A stretch of DNA of 64,000 bases from Sporosarcina sp. P13 (GTDB lineage Bacteria > Bacillota > Bacilli > Bacillales_A > Planococcaceae), in assembly GCF_002743055.1 (NCBI RefSeq), contig NZ_PDYM01000006.1, forward strand, positions 62,001 through 126,000, given 5' to 3'. The position numbers were made by a program, and so were the translations under genes. The number at the start of each line of letters is the position of its first letter. The stretch's first letter is position 1. This document shows positions 43,401 to 53,078 of this stretch, one piece after another. Under the pieces are notes generated by a model, which was not told the DNA's origin, did no database searches, and was given only the letters and a program-made list of their open reading frames with translations.

Positions 43401-43934
43401 TTACGACTCTGGCAAAATAGATGTATACAGTTGTTCGAACAGCTCCTCTTGTTCATTCGCTCGTAAAACAGATAACACCATTGGGAAGATGATATTCTCT
43501 TCTTTAATGAAGTGAATCATCATGACTTCGAACGCTTCTCCTGCATCTTTCACCACATCTTGCATCATCTGCAGTGTAAACTGGGATAAGTCTCCTCTTG
43601 TATGGTGAAGGAAATGCCCAATAAACGCATCAATTTCATTATGCTCTTCTTGCACTGCCTGAACAGGTCCTTGATCGCTGCCTACATATTTAGCCAGCAT
43701 AGGAAATAAGAATTTCTCTTCCTTTTCCGTATGATTTTTTAGTGGATCAATGAATTCTATAACGAGCTTACGTAATTGCTGAAGCGCAACCAAGCCTTCC
43801 TCGCGAGAAAAGCGTTCGTTTTCAAAATCTAAAACAATCGCATGCCATTGATTCATTTCATGCGTTAAGAAGCGGTGTTCATTTTCTAGCACACGCAAGG
43901 CTGGCAACGTATGGGTGAAACTTTGGTTGACCAT
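43401..43934 (-). CDS. Hemerythrin-like (HHE) domain protein
   Basis: A 177-residue four-helix hemerythrin-fold protein. The di-iron ligand candidates appear in order: HRFLTHEM near residue 20, HTEKEEKFLFPML near 67, EEHNEIDAFIGHFLHH near 97, and MIHFIKEENIIFPM near 139. Such proteins bind O2 or NO, or repair iron centres. The gene stands 18 bp behind nreC and 58 bp ahead of narK, so a role in NO or oxygen sensing, or in protection during nitrate respiration, is likely. GGAGG lies before ATG 43934. Confidence 0.88.
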   Translation of the reverse strand: MVNQSFTHTLPALRVLENEHRFLTHEMNQWHAIVLDFENERFSREEGLVALQQLRKLVIEFIDPLKNHTEKEEKFLFPMLAKYVGSDQGPVQAVQEEHNEIDAFIGHFLHHTRGDLSQFTLQMMQDVVKDAGEAFEVMMIHFIKEENIIFPMVLSVLRANEQEELFEQLYTSILPES

Positions 43935-43952
43935 CTTCCTCCACCTCCTTCA

Positions 43953-44603
43953 TTAGAAGTTTAAAAACTTCTTTCGCAGCGCATATTCTACTAATTCTGG
44001 ACGGCTTTTCAGATGAAGTTTATCCATCAGTTTTGCCTTATGCGCCTCTACCGTCTTCACAGAAATATACAACATTTCCGCAATTTCCTTATTACCATAC
44101 CCTTTTGCGACAAGCGGCAAGATTTCAATTTCCCTCTTTGATAAAATCTTGAACGGATCGTCTTCATCTGTCGGCTTAGAGCCCTTCTTCACAAACTCTC
44201 GCACGAGCGATGTCGCCATGGAAGGATGTACGTAGGTGCCGCCATCATAGACTAGGCGTAGCGCACTTAATAGCTCTTCGTCCGGTGCATTTTTCAACAC
44301 ATAACCCGATGCTCCGTTTTTTAGTACATGGAACATATACTCTTCATCATCATACATCGTTAAAATAACAATTTTCGTCTCAGGGAAATCCTCATGTATT
44401 TTACCTGTCGCAATTAAACCACTTTGACCGGGTGGCATGCTTAAATCTAGTAAAATAATGTCCGGTCTATGTTTGGCAACTAATTCATATGCCTCCAATC
44501 CATCTGCAGCCGTTGCGACGACTTCCATATCAGATTGGAAATTCAAAATATGCATAAATCCTGTACGGACGACTGCATGATCATCAGCTATTATGATTTT
44601 CAC
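43953..44603 (-). CDS. nreC: Response regulator NreC
   Basis: A 216-residue LuxR/NarL-type regulator. The receiver domain is at residues 1-120 with phospho-acceptor Asp53 ([10 protein letters not shown]) and the acidic pair DDHAVVR. The LuxR helix-turn-helix is at about 150-205 ([37 protein letters not shown]). With NreB it activates narGHJI in the absence of oxygen and presence of nitrate, as shown in Staphylococcus carnosus. The start is GTG 44603, overlapping nreB by 20 bp, with GGAGAGG seven bases upstream. Confidence 0.95.
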   Translation of the reverse strand: MKIIIADDHAVVRTGFMHILNFQSDMEVVATAADGLEAYELVAKHRPDIILLDLSMPPGQSGLIATGKIHEDFPETKIVILTMYDDEEYMFHVLKNGASGYVLKNAPDEELLSALRLVYDGGTYVHPSMATSLVREFVKKGSKPTDEDDPFKILSKREIEILPLVAKGYGNKEIAEMLYISVKTVEAHKAKLMDKLHLKSRPELVEYALRKKFLNF

Positions 44604-45666
44604 TCGTTGCCCTCTCCTTCTTTACCGGAATTTCGACTTGGATTTTTGTTCCTTCATGTGCGTTAGATACAATCAGTAAGTTTCCACCTACCAATTCGAC
44701 ACGCTCACGCATTCCAAACAAGCCAAGACCCGTACCTCCCGGAGTAAAATCATTGACGTTAAAACCAACACCTTCGTCAAGTACTTCCAACTTCAAATTC
44801 CCCTGCACTTCTTTCAAAGATAAGAAGACTTCATCTACCTCTGCGTATTTCAACGCATTCAAAATCGCTTCTTGCCCGATTCGATAAACGACCGTCTCCA
44901 TTTCCCCTTCATAGCGACTGCGTTTCAAATCCGAATCAAAATGAACGACCAATCCAAAGTTTTTTTCTAACCCTTTAATATGCGTTCGAAACGCCGCTTC
45001 CAAACCAAAGTCATCCAACACAGCTGGACGAAGCTCAACGGACAAATGGCGAATATCATCAAGCAACCGCATGAGTGAACCTTCTGTCTGACGTAACTTT
45101 CCCAGCACATCTTCATCTACATTCATATATTTCAACACGCGCAAATCGACTAATGAACTAAGCATCTCTTGCGCCACACTATCATGCAATTCTCTCGATA
45201 TCCGTTTACGCTCGTTCTCTTGCGCTTGAATCACTTGCTTGACACGCAACTTTTGATTGAGCACTTCTTGTGTTTGCGTCTGAAGTGTCAGATTCCGTAG
45301 CATCAGCACGGAAATCTGTTGTTGTTCGTCAATCACTTGATACGTTGCACTATACGGTACGATGCCTAGACCTTTCGTTTCTAAGTATAGTTGGAAAGAT
45401 GTCAACGTTTGCCCAGGATTGGACATAAAACAAGAGACACACGTCATCTGTTCATCTTCACTCGTATAGCCACGACACGTAAAACAGATTGAATCAGCTT
45501 CACCTTGCTGCATCTTATGATAAAGTTCGGGTTCAATAATTTGTTTGGCAGCTTCATTCATTGATAGAATTTGACCTTCAGCCCCAAAAAAGAACATGGC
45601 TTCCGTTGTACGATTGTAAAGCATCTGTAATAACTCCGGTACGTTGTCACTGCTCGATGGCGTCAT
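44584..45666 (-). CDS. nreB: Oxygen-sensing histidine kinase NreB
   Basis: A 360-residue cytosolic sensor kinase. The PAS domain (about 10-130) holds the oxygen-labile [4Fe-4S] ligands C61, C64, C76 and C79, spaced C-x2-C-x11-C-x2-C exactly as in staphylococcal NreB. The HisKA_3 phospho-acceptor is His161 ([15 protein letters not shown]), and a HATPase domain follows ([24 protein letters not shown]). Without oxygen the cluster is intact and the kinase phosphorylates NreC. Its start (ATG 45666, AAGGAG ten bases upstream) overlaps nreA by 20 bp. Confidence 0.96.
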   Translation of the reverse strand: MTPSSSDNVPELLQMLYNRTTEAMFFFGAEGQILSMNEAAKQIIEPELYHKMQQGEADSICFTCRGYTSEDEQMTCVSCFMSNPGQTLTSFQLYLETKGLGIVPYSATYQVIDEQQQISVLMLRNLTLQTQTQEVLNQKLRVKQVIQAQENERKRISRELHDSVAQEMLSSLVDLRVLKYMNVDEDVLGKLRQTEGSLMRLLDDIRHLSVELRPAVLDDFGLEAAFRTHIKGLEKNFGLVVHFDSDLKRSRYEGEMETVVYRIGQEAILNALKYAEVDEVFLSLKEVQGNLKLEVLDEGVGFNVNDFTPGGTGLGLFGMRERVELVGGNLLIVSNAHEGTKIQVEIPVKKERATSENHNS

Positions 45667-46126
45667 CTTTCAATCGCTCCTTATGATGAAACGGCCCAAA
45701 CTTCGTGCCGACCGTCAACTTATACTGTTCAAACTTTTCCACCGTCATTTTTTTCGGTTCACGGTAGCCAACGAGTAACACGCCTTGTACGTGATCACCT
45801 TTAAATAAAGGAATGGCGCCAAAACTTTTCAGCTTTTCAAAGGCGATAATCGGATAATTATAAAGGTCTAGATTATCTATTCGTTCATCCGCCTCTTCTA
45901 CCCGAATCGGTTTCCCTGTTTTGAACACCAATCCCGCTACGCCTTTGCCTGAACTAAGAACAATTTTCCGATAACGTAAACTGATGTTCCCGGCGACATA
46001 GCGCCATTTTAATTCATAAGAATATTTACTTACATCCACTAGCGCCAATCCGATGAAATCCGCATCAAGTGTTTCTTTTAACTGGTCTATAGCTAATTGG
46101 AAATTAAAATTCTGTTGTCCAGTCAT
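45647..46126 (-). CDS. nreA: Nitrate sensor NreA (GAF domain)
   Basis: A 159-residue single-GAF-domain protein. It contains LALVDVSKYSYELKWRYVAG, GKGVAGLVFKTGKPIRVEEA and a C-terminal helix (EKFEQYKLTVGTKFGPFHHK), matching NreA. NreA without nitrate inhibits NreB, and nitrate binding releases the kinase. GGAG lies nine bases before ATG 46126. It stands 29 bp behind narI and overlaps nreB, so the nitrate reductase and its sensors probably share a transcript. Confidence 0.92.
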   Translation of the reverse strand: MTGQQNFNFQLAIDQLKETLDADFIGLALVDVSKYSYELKWRYVAGNISLRYRKIVLSSGKGVAGLVFKTGKPIRVEEADERIDNLDLYNYPIIAFEKLKSFGAIPLFKGDHVQGVLLVGYREPKKMTVEKFEQYKLTVGTKFGPFHHKERLKDDAIEQ

Positions 46127-46155
46127 AGACGTAATCTCCTATTTTTATCATTCGC

Positions 46156-46854
46156 TTAACGTAGAGTGTTCTGTTTGCCCGGTAGATGTTTTCTATATAG
46201 AATATAACTTCTCCCTACATAATTCAACGGCACACTCCAAACGTGCACTAATCGCGTGAACGGCCACATCGCAAAAATGAAAAATCCGGTTAAAATATGC
46301 AATTTGAACGCAATCGGGACAGCCGCCATATAGGCTGCTTCCGGTTGGAATATGAGTAATGATCTAAACCACACCGAAATCGTGTCCCGATAATCAAAGC
46401 CAGGTGTCATCGTGTTCGTAATTAGCGAGCTATACACACCGATAAATACGATGAACAACAAAAACGTATTAACAATTAAATCGGAAGTAGAAGAAAGCTT
46501 TCGCACTTTCGGCTTTGTAAAGCGGCGAGATGTCAAAATGATCATCCCAACAAGCGTCATTACACCGAAAAATCCTCCGCCCCAAACCGCACCTATATGG
46601 TACACATGGTCACTGATACCTATCGCGCGTGTCCATTCTTTCGGAATCCCTAGACCCGCCACATGCCCTAAAATGACGGGGAAGATTCCGATATGAAACA
46701 GCAAACTACCAATCATTAATTGCTTTTTCTCAATAAATTCACTGGACTTTGCGGTCCAACCGAACTGGTCATTTTTATAGCGGAATATATGCCCTACTAT
46801 AAAAACAGCGATACAAATATACGGAAAAATGACCCATAGGAATTGACTAGTCAT
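46156..46854 (-). CDS. narI: Respiratory nitrate reductase gamma subunit NarI
   Basis: A 232-residue membrane cytochrome b with five hydrophobic segments. His residues likely to hold the two hemes are in HIGIFPVILGHVAGL (segment 2) and FKLHILTGFFIFAMWPFTRLVHVW (segment 5). It takes electrons from menaquinol and passes them to NarH. The start is ATG 46854 with GGGAGG nine bases upstream, overlapping the narJ stop by 8 bp; an upstream ATG at 46896 has no such site. Confidence 0.95.
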   Translation of the reverse strand: MTSQFLWVIFPYICIAVFIVGHIFRYKNDQFGWTAKSSEFIEKKQLMIGSLLFHIGIFPVILGHVAGLGIPKEWTRAIGISDHVYHIGAVWGGGFFGVMTLVGMIILTSRRFTKPKVRKLSSTSDLIVNTFLLFIVFIGVYSSLITNTMTPGFDYRDTISVWFRSLLIFQPEAAYMAAVPIAFKLHILTGFFIFAMWPFTRLVHVWSVPLNYVGRSYILYRKHLPGKQNTLR

Positions 46855-47416
46855 TAGCAGAAACCTCCCGTTGAATACACGATTTACATGTTTCACGCAG
46901 TGCCCGTATCAAATAGAAATAAGGGCTTTCATACTTTTCTAAAGCTTTCATTAAAAAGTAACTTCCATCTTCAATGACCGCGAGCAGCATAGAGAAACTT
47001 TGCTGCGCCCGCGGATCCCCCTTCCATTCGGCTGCGTAAATAAACTCGCACATTAACGGAAGTAAGTCAGACAGTTCACCATCCGGCATATTCAAGCCGA
47101 ACATTTCATACAACACTTTCAAGCGAGCGAGCATTTGACCGCGCTCTTTAGAGTCTTCGAATTTCACATAAGTCATGAACAATGTTGCGTCTTTCTGGAA
47201 GTCAAATGTGGACGTGTACATCTCTTGGATTTCGTCCAAGCTATACGTTTGCATTTGCTCCCAGTAGGTTTGCATATCTTCATAACCCGCTGCATCACTC
47301 ATTACGAATTCATCCCAAACGGACGGATGAAATGTTAGTTTTTCAGGATAATTAAGCTGGTTGGAAAAGAAACCGAAAATCGTTTTCTTGTCATATAAGA
47401 GATCAAGATTAATCAC
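46847..47416 (-). CDS. narJ: Nitrate reductase chaperone NarJ
   Basis: A 189-residue member of the TorD/NarJ assembly-chaperone family. It keeps NarG competent for cofactor insertion and membrane attachment. It is helical throughout; FFSNQLNYPEKLTFHPSVW and TFDFQKDATLFMTYVKFEDS are NarJ-like stretches. The start is GTG 47416 behind GGGGGGATC, overlapping the narH stop by 8 bp. Length is slightly short but normal for Bacillales. Confidence 0.93.
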   Translation of the reverse strand: MINLDLLYDKKTIFGFFSNQLNYPEKLTFHPSVWDEFVMSDAAGYEDMQTYWEQMQTYSLDEIQEMYTSTFDFQKDATLFMTYVKFEDSKERGQMLARLKVLYEMFGLNMPDGELSDLLPLMCEFIYAAEWKGDPRAQQSFSMLLAVIEDGSYFLMKALEKYESPYFYLIRALRETCKSCIQREVSAND

Positions 47417-49019
47417 GCCAGATCCCCCCATAGAAATTCTCTTCATAAATTTCCTTACCCGTTTTTACTGGTGCTCCTGGTGAAGCAGGTCCACAACCAT
47501 CACAACCTCCATCCGAACCCATTACGGAATAGGAATACGGACTTTGAGTAGGCGCTTGTTCGCCATATGTGCCCATGCCGTCATACCCTGCAGAACCTTG
47601 CGAACGGTAGACATTCATTTGATCTTCTTTATGGGAAGTAGGAATAACAAAACGATCTTCATACTTCGCAATCGCAAGAAGTCGATACATTTGCTTCGTC
47701 TGTTTCGCGGTCAATCCGACACGTTCGAGCTTTGTTTCATCAAATTCTTTGCCGGAAGATACTGCACGCATGTACGAACGCATCATGGCCATACGTTGCA
47801 AGCCACCTTTCACCGTTTCTACATCTCCCGCTGTTAGCATATTCGCCAAATATTGAAGTGGTATACGCATTTCTTCGATAGCCGGGAAGATCATATCCGG
47901 ATTTTTAATGGAGTCTTTTCCTTCAAAGTAATTCATGATTGGGCTAAGTGGCGGTACATACCAAACCATTGGCAATGTACGATACTCTGGGTGTAATGGG
48001 AATGCCAGCTTATATTCAATGGCTAATTTATATACCGGTGAGTTTTGCGCCGCTTGGATCCAGTCTTCCGAAATACCGTCTTGAAGTGCTTGTTCAATGA
48101 TTTCCGGGTCGTTCGGATCTAAGAATAGGTCCAATTGCGCTTCATACAAATCTTTCGGATCCGGTGTTGATGCCGCTTCTAGTACGCGATCTGCATCATA
48201 TAATAAAACGCCTAAATAACGGATACGTCCTGTACATGTTTCAGAACAAACTGTCGGCAAGCCCGACTCCACACGCGGGAAGCAGAATGTACATTTCTCC
48301 GCTTTATTCGTTTTCCAGTTAAAATAGACTTTCTTATATGGGCAACCCGTCGTACAGTAACGCCAACCACGACAAGCTTCTTGGTCAACTAATACGATAC
48401 CGTCTTCATCACGCTTATAGATCGCACCTGAAGGACATGATGCTACACAGCTCGGATTCAAGCAGTGTTCACATAGTCTAGGCAAGTACATCATGAACGC
48501 TTGTTCAAAGTTGAACTTGATTTCTTCTTCAATTTTTTCGATGTTCGGATCAGTCGGGCCTGTAATATGTGCACCCGCTAACTGATCTTCCCAGTTCGGA
48601 CCCCATTCAGGATCCATATATTCGCCTGTGATGACCGATTTTGCACGCGCGATTGGTGTATGCTTCCGGTCTGGGGCAGATGTTAATTTTTCATAATCAT
48701 ACGTCCACGGCTCGTAGTAATCTTTCATTTCTGGCATATCCGGGTTGTAGAAGATTTTACCTAATGCGATTTTAGAAAGTTTTGAACCGGATTTCAGTTC
48801 TAGCTTTCCTTTACGTAATTGCCAACCACCCTTATAAAGTTCTTGGTCTTCCCATCGTTTCGGATAGCCAATACCTGGTTTTGTTTCAACATTATTGAAC
48901 CACATATATTCGGCACCTTCACGATTCGTCCACGTCGTTTTACATGTCACACTACATGTATGACACCCGATACACTTGTCTAAGTTCATCACCATCGCAA
49001 CTTGCGCTTTAATTTTCAA
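47409..49019 (-). CDS. narH: Respiratory nitrate reductase beta subunit NarH
   Basis: A 536-residue iron-sulfur subunit. The four cluster groups are CIGCHTCSVTCK, CEHCLNPSCVASCPSG, CRGWRYCTTGCPYKK and CTFC/CSETC. The Trp in CRGWRYC replaces the usual Cys, as in other NarH proteins, giving one [3Fe-4S] cluster. It relays electrons from NarI heme to NarG. The start is TTG 49019 with GGAGG eight bases upstream, overlapping the end of narG by 11 bp. Confidence 0.97.
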   Translation of the reverse strand: MKIKAQVAMVMNLDKCIGCHTCSVTCKTTWTNREGAEYMWFNNVETKPGIGYPKRWEDQELYKGGWQLRKGKLELKSGSKLSKIALGKIFYNPDMPEMKDYYEPWTYDYEKLTSAPDRKHTPIARAKSVITGEYMDPEWGPNWEDQLAGAHITGPTDPNIEKIEEEIKFNFEQAFMMYLPRLCEHCLNPSCVASCPSGAIYKRDEDGIVLVDQEACRGWRYCTTGCPYKKVYFNWKTNKAEKCTFCFPRVESGLPTVCSETCTGRIRYLGVLLYDADRVLEAASTPDPKDLYEAQLDLFLDPNDPEIIEQALQDGISEDWIQAAQNSPVYKLAIEYKLAFPLHPEYRTLPMVWYVPPLSPIMNYFEGKDSIKNPDMIFPAIEEMRIPLQYLANMLTAGDVETVKGGLQRMAMMRSYMRAVSSGKEFDETKLERVGLTAKQTKQMYRLLAIAKYEDRFVIPTSHKEDQMNVYRSQGSAGYDGMGTYGEQAPTQSPYSYSVMGSDGGCDGCGPASPGAPVKTGKEIYEENFYGGIWRD

Positions 49020-52000
49020 GCCAGTTGACCTCCTTCATCTTACGAACCGCGACGTAGACATCACGCTGGTTACCAATCGGTCCGTAGTAATTGAATCCAT
49101 AACTAAGCTGAGCATAGCCGCCTACCATTTGCGTCGGCTTCATGTGAATACGCGTTGGTGCATTATGACTTCCTCCGCGTTGCTCAGTAATTTCCGAGCC
49201 CGGCATTTGAATATGCTTATCTTGTGCGTGGTACATAAACATCGTTCCTTTAGGCATCCGATGACTGACGACCGCACGTGCGTTAACGACACCGTTTCGG
49301 TTATATACTTCAAGCCAGTCGTTGTCATCGATTCCGTGCTCATCTGCATCTAGATTCGAGAGCCAAACCGTCGGACCGCCACGGAATAACGTCAACATAT
49401 GCTGATTGTCTTGATACGTGGAGTGAATATTCCACTTGCCGTGCGGTGTTAAGTAACGTAAAACGAGTGCATCTTGTCCGCCAACGATTTCAGCGTCGCG
49501 ATCCGCGAAGACGAACGGCGGAAGTGTTGGTTTATAAACAGGTAATGCTTCTCCAAATCCAAGGAATAATTCGTGATCCACATAGAAGTGCTGTCTGCCT
49601 GTCAATGTTCTAAATGGTACAAGTCGTTCGATATTCGTTGTAAATGGCGAGTAGCGACGTCCTAATTTATTGGATCCACTAAACACAGGTGTCGGAATGA
49701 CTTCACGTGGTTGCGCTGTAATATTAGCAAAGGTAAAACGCTCGGCTGCACGGTCTGCTGAAATGTCTTTCAGTTCAACGCCCGTGTCATGTTCAGCCGC
49801 CTCAAACGCCCGTTGCGATACCCTTCCGTTCGTTGCGGAAGACAGCGTCAACATCGCTTCAGCTGCATGTTTCGCTGTGAATAACTTCGGCAAGCCATTT
49901 TTCACCGTATCGTCGTCATACACTCCATTGATCCCTTTCATCATTTCGTACTCTTCAGCAACCGAGAAGTTGACGCCATGCGCCCCCGTCTTGCCTGTAG
50001 ATAATAAAGGTCCGAGCGAAATGTATTTATCGTAAACTTTCGTGTAATCACGTTCAACAATCGTCATACTTGGCATCGTCTTCCCTGGAATCGCTTCAAT
50101 TTCCCCTTTACTCCAATCACGTACTTCACCGAATGGTTGCGCGATTTCTTGAATGGAATCATGCGCAAGTGGCGACGTAACCAAGTCTTTGTAAACACCA
50201 GGCAAATGCGTTTTCGCTAGTTCAGAGAAAGTTTCAGCGATGGTGCGGTAAATATCCCAATCCGAACGAGATTCCCACAGCGGATTGACCGCTGGATTGA
50301 ATGGGTGAACGAATGGGTGCATATCCGTAGACGATAAATCTACTTTTTCATACCATGTAGCAGCTGGTAACACGAGATCTGCGTACAGAGGCGTTGCAGT
50401 CATACGGAAATCGAGTGCCACGAGCAAATCGAGCTTTCCTTCTACTTCATCACGCCAAACCATTTCTTCAGGTTTCATGTCTTCATTCGGTGTAGCTAAC
50501 AAGCCGCTAGATGCGCCGAGTAGATGTTTCATGAAGTATTCTTGACCTTTTGCGGAACTGGAGATTAAGTTCGAACGCCAAACAAATAGCGAACGTGGGA
50601 AGTTTTCTGGTGCCCCCGGATCTTGTGCCGCAAATTGTAACTCCCCTGACTTCAGTTGATCTACCACATGTTCAACGACTTCATTTGTCGCGGTCTTGCC
50701 GAGTTTCGCCGCTTCCTCTACAAGCAATAAACTGTTTTTATTGAACTGTGGATATGAAGGTAACCAGCCAAGTCTTGCAGCGAGTACGTTATAGTCTGCT
50801 GGATGTTGATATCTCGCTTCGCCTCCAAGCGGTGACATTAACGTATCCGCGCCCGCTTCTTCATACTTCCACTGATCAGTCGCAAAGTAGAAAAATGACG
50901 TAGCATTTTGCAAACGTGGTGGTCCTTGCCAGTCTTTTGCGAAGGCAATCGTACTCCATCCTTCAATTGGACGACATTTCTCCTGACCTACATAATGTGC
51001 CCAACCTCCACCGTTGACACCTTGGGAAGCAGTGAGTGTAACTAAATTCAAGATGGCGCGGTAAATCGTGTCACTATTAAACCAGTGATTGATGCCTGCA
51101 CCCATAATAATCATCGAGCGGCCACCCGTATCAATTGCGTTCTGCGCAAATTCCATCGCGATTTGCGTAACGAGCTCCGGTTTAACGTTCGTGATCGCTT
51201 CTTGCCATGCTGGCGTATAAATAGAAGTCACATCATCATAACCAGTCGCTTCAAGCGCGCTATCGATCCGATTGACACCGTATTGACTCAGCATGACATC
51301 ATACGTCGTAGCGACTAAACGCTCTGTACCGTCCGCAAACTGCACTTTCATCGCTGGGATTGGACGCTTAAATGTGCCATTGCCTCGGTTATCGAAATAA
51401 GGGAAATGAATTTCTTGCCACTCGCCCCCGTGCTTTTCCACAGACAATGCTGGCTCGACTCTCGTACCATCTGGATTTTCAAGTTGCAAATTCCATTTCG
51501 CGTCTTGCTCCCAACGCTGTCCCATCGTCCCGTTAGGCACAATGATTTCATCTTTTGCTTCATCAAATAGTACCGGCTTCCACTCAGCATGCTCTGATTG
51601 CTGTCCTAAATCACTTGCACGTAAAAATCGGCCAGCCTTATAGGAATTTTCATGAGGTTCGAGCATGATCAAGAACGGCATGTCGGTATACTGTTTCGCA
51701 TAGTTTAAAAATGTCGGCTCTTTACGTTTTTCATAGAATTCATCCAAAATCACATGTGTCATCGCTTGTGCAACCGCTGCATCCGTTCCAGGGTTAGCCG
51801 CGATCCAATCGTCAGCATGTGTCACACTTTCCGCATAATCCGGTGCAACCGAAACAACTTTCGTTCCTTTATAGCGAACTTCTGTCATGAAATGCGCGTC
51901 CGGTGTCCGAGTTAATGGAACGTTGGATCCCCACATAATGATATACCCTGCATTGAACCAGTCACTAGACTCTGGAACATCTGTCTGCTCGCCCCAAATT

Positions 52001-52683
52001 TGTGGAGAGGAAGGCGGTAGATCCGCATACCAGTCGTAGAAACTCAACATTTCCCCACCAAGCAATGAAATCAATCGCGCACCTGATGCATAACTGACCA
52101 TCGACATCGCGGGAATTGGCGTAAACCCTGCGATACGATCTGGACCGTATTTCTGTATGGTGTAAATGAGTTGAGCTGCAATCAATAGCGTAGCATCGCG
52201 CCAATGAATACGGACATGTCCGCCTTTACCACGCGCTTTCTTGTATTCATTCGTCTTGTCAGGATCTTCGACAATCGCTGTCCAAGCCTTCACAGGATCC
52301 TTTGTTTCTTGTAGTGCTTCGTTCCACATGCGCCACAGCTTCCCTCTTATATAAGGATACTTCACACGCAGCGGGCTATATTCATACCAAGAAAACGATG
52401 CACCACGTGGACACCCACGCGGTTCAAATTCCGGCATATCAGGACCACAGGAAGGATAATCGATTTGCTGATTTTCCCATGTGATGATGCCGTTCTTTAC
52501 GAATACTTTCCAACTACAGGAACCCGTACAGTTTACGCCATGCGTTGTACGCACCACTTTGTCATGCGACCAGCGCTGGCGGTACATATTTTCCCAATCA
52601 CGGCTTTTCTCTTCTAGCACCGACCAATTTCCCGAATAACTTTCGACAGGTTTAAAATAATGTAATCCGAATCTTTTTTTCAT
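49009..52683 (-). CDS. narG: Respiratory nitrate reductase alpha subunit NarG
   Basis: A 1224-residue Mo-bis-MGD catalytic subunit reducing nitrate to nitrite at the cytoplasmic face. The N-terminal FS0 cluster ligands are His48, Cys52, Cys56 and Cys91 (HGVNCTGSCSWK; CPRG). The Mo-ligand Asp lies in the GEQTDVPESSDW segment, and GQEKCRPIEGW and YADLVLPAATWYEK are further typical stretches. Length matches the family (about 1225-1250). No Tat signal is present. GGAG lies 12 bases before ATG 52683. It is the first gene of the long nar-nre transcript, with NreC-type palindromes upstream. Confidence 0.98.
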   Translation of the reverse strand: MKKRFGLHYFKPVESYSGNWSVLEEKSRDWENMYRQRWSHDKVVRTTHGVNCTGSCSWKVFVKNGIITWENQQIDYPSCGPDMPEFEPRGCPRGASFSWYEYSPLRVKYPYIRGKLWRMWNEALQETKDPVKAWTAIVEDPDKTNEYKKARGKGGHVRIHWRDATLLIAAQLIYTIQKYGPDRIAGFTPIPAMSMVSYASGARLISLLGGEMLSFYDWYADLPPSSPQIWGEQTDVPESSDWFNAGYIIMWGSNVPLTRTPDAHFMTEVRYKGTKVVSVAPDYAESVTHADDWIAANPGTDAAVAQAMTHVILDEFYEKRKEPTFLNYAKQYTDMPFLIMLEPHENSYKAGRFLRASDLGQQSEHAEWKPVLFDEAKDEIIVPNGTMGQRWEQDAKWNLQLENPDGTRVEPALSVEKHGGEWQEIHFPYFDNRGNGTFKRPIPAMKVQFADGTERLVATTYDVMLSQYGVNRIDSALEATGYDDVTSIYTPAWQEAITNVKPELVTQIAMEFAQNAIDTGGRSMIIMGAGINHWFNSDTIYRAILNLVTLTASQGVNGGGWAHYVGQEKCRPIEGWSTIAFAKDWQGPPRLQNATSFFYFATDQWKYEEAGADTLMSPLGGEARYQHPADYNVLAARLGWLPSYPQFNKNSLLLVEEAAKLGKTATNEVVEHVVDQLKSGELQFAAQDPGAPENFPRSLFVWRSNLISSSAKGQEYFMKHLLGASSGLLATPNEDMKPEEMVWRDEVEGKLDLLVALDFRMTATPLYADLVLPAATWYEKVDLSSTDMHPFVHPFNPAVNPLWESRSDWDIYRTIAETFSELAKTHLPGVYKDLVTSPLAHDSIQEIAQPFGEVRDWSKGEIEAIPGKTMPSMTIVERDYTKVYDKYISLGPLLSTGKTGAHGVNFSVAEEYEMMKGINGVYDDDTVKNGLPKLFTAKHAAEAMLTLSSATNGRVSQRAFEAAEHDTGVELKDISADRAAERFTFANITAQPREVIPTPVFSGSNKLGRRYSPFTTNIERLVPFRTLTGRQHFYVDHELFLGFGEALPVYKPTLPPFVFADRDAEIVGGQDALVLRYLTPHGKWNIHSTYQDNQHMLTLFRGGPTVWLSNLDADEHGIDDNDWLEVYNRNGVVNARAVVSHRMPKGTMFMYHAQDKHIQMPGSEITEQRGGSHNAPTRIHMKPTQMVGGYAQLSYGFNYYGPIGNQRDVYVAVRKMKEVNWLEN

Positions 52684-52778
52684 CGAACATTTCCACTCCT
52701 TCTAAGAATGTAGCAACCAGGAACACGGACGTATTAAACATATTACCCAACGGAGTACAAACTACTCTGAATTTTCCA

Positions 52779-52792
52779 CAGGGAAATCCCTA
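52779..52792. promoter_or_regulatory. NreC box, proximal to narG
   Basis: CAGGGAAATCCCTA holds the palindrome AGGGA-AA-TCCCT and differs at one end position from the NreC consensus T(A/G)GGGN4CCC(C/T)A that I recall from S. carnosus. Its centre is about 45 bp upstream of a TAATAT that could be the narG -10 (minus strand, near 52737-52742), a position that suits an activator. Confidence 0.65.
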
Positions 52793-52883
52793 ACTGTTTT
52801 CTTGTATTACATAACAAATCATCTGACTCTAGTAAAATATCTTTATATTCATCAATTATACGCGTTACACACAAGCCTTCTAT

Positions 52884-52897
52884 TGGGGAAATCCCTA
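52884..52897. promoter_or_regulatory. NreC box, distal
   Basis: TGGGGAAATCCCTA is an exact match to T(A/G)GGGN4CCC(C/T)A. It is 105 bp upstream of the proximal box, ten helical turns away, within the 395-bp gap between narG and the divergent CoA-transferase gene. Otherwise that gap shows only promoters. Confidence 0.65.
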
Positions 52898-53016
52898 TTT
52901 CCTCCAAGCAATACGATCATTCTCCTTCAAAAGCTAGGGAGAACTCTACTTTACTCATGTAAAAGTAAGAGAAAAAGATCTTATGGGAGAATTAGTCTAG
53001 TTCCTATAACATTGTG

Positions 53017-53044
53017 TTGATTTTATTTGAATAACTGATAGAAT
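53017..53044 (+). promoter_or_regulatory. Promoter of the acetyl-CoA hydrolase/CoA-transferase gene
   Basis: TTGATT (53017-53022), a 16-bp spacer and TAGAAT (53039-53044), 34 bp before GTG 53079. Confidence 0.5.
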
Positions 53045-53078
53045 TATATACAAAATGAAAGGTTAGGTGGATGATACC

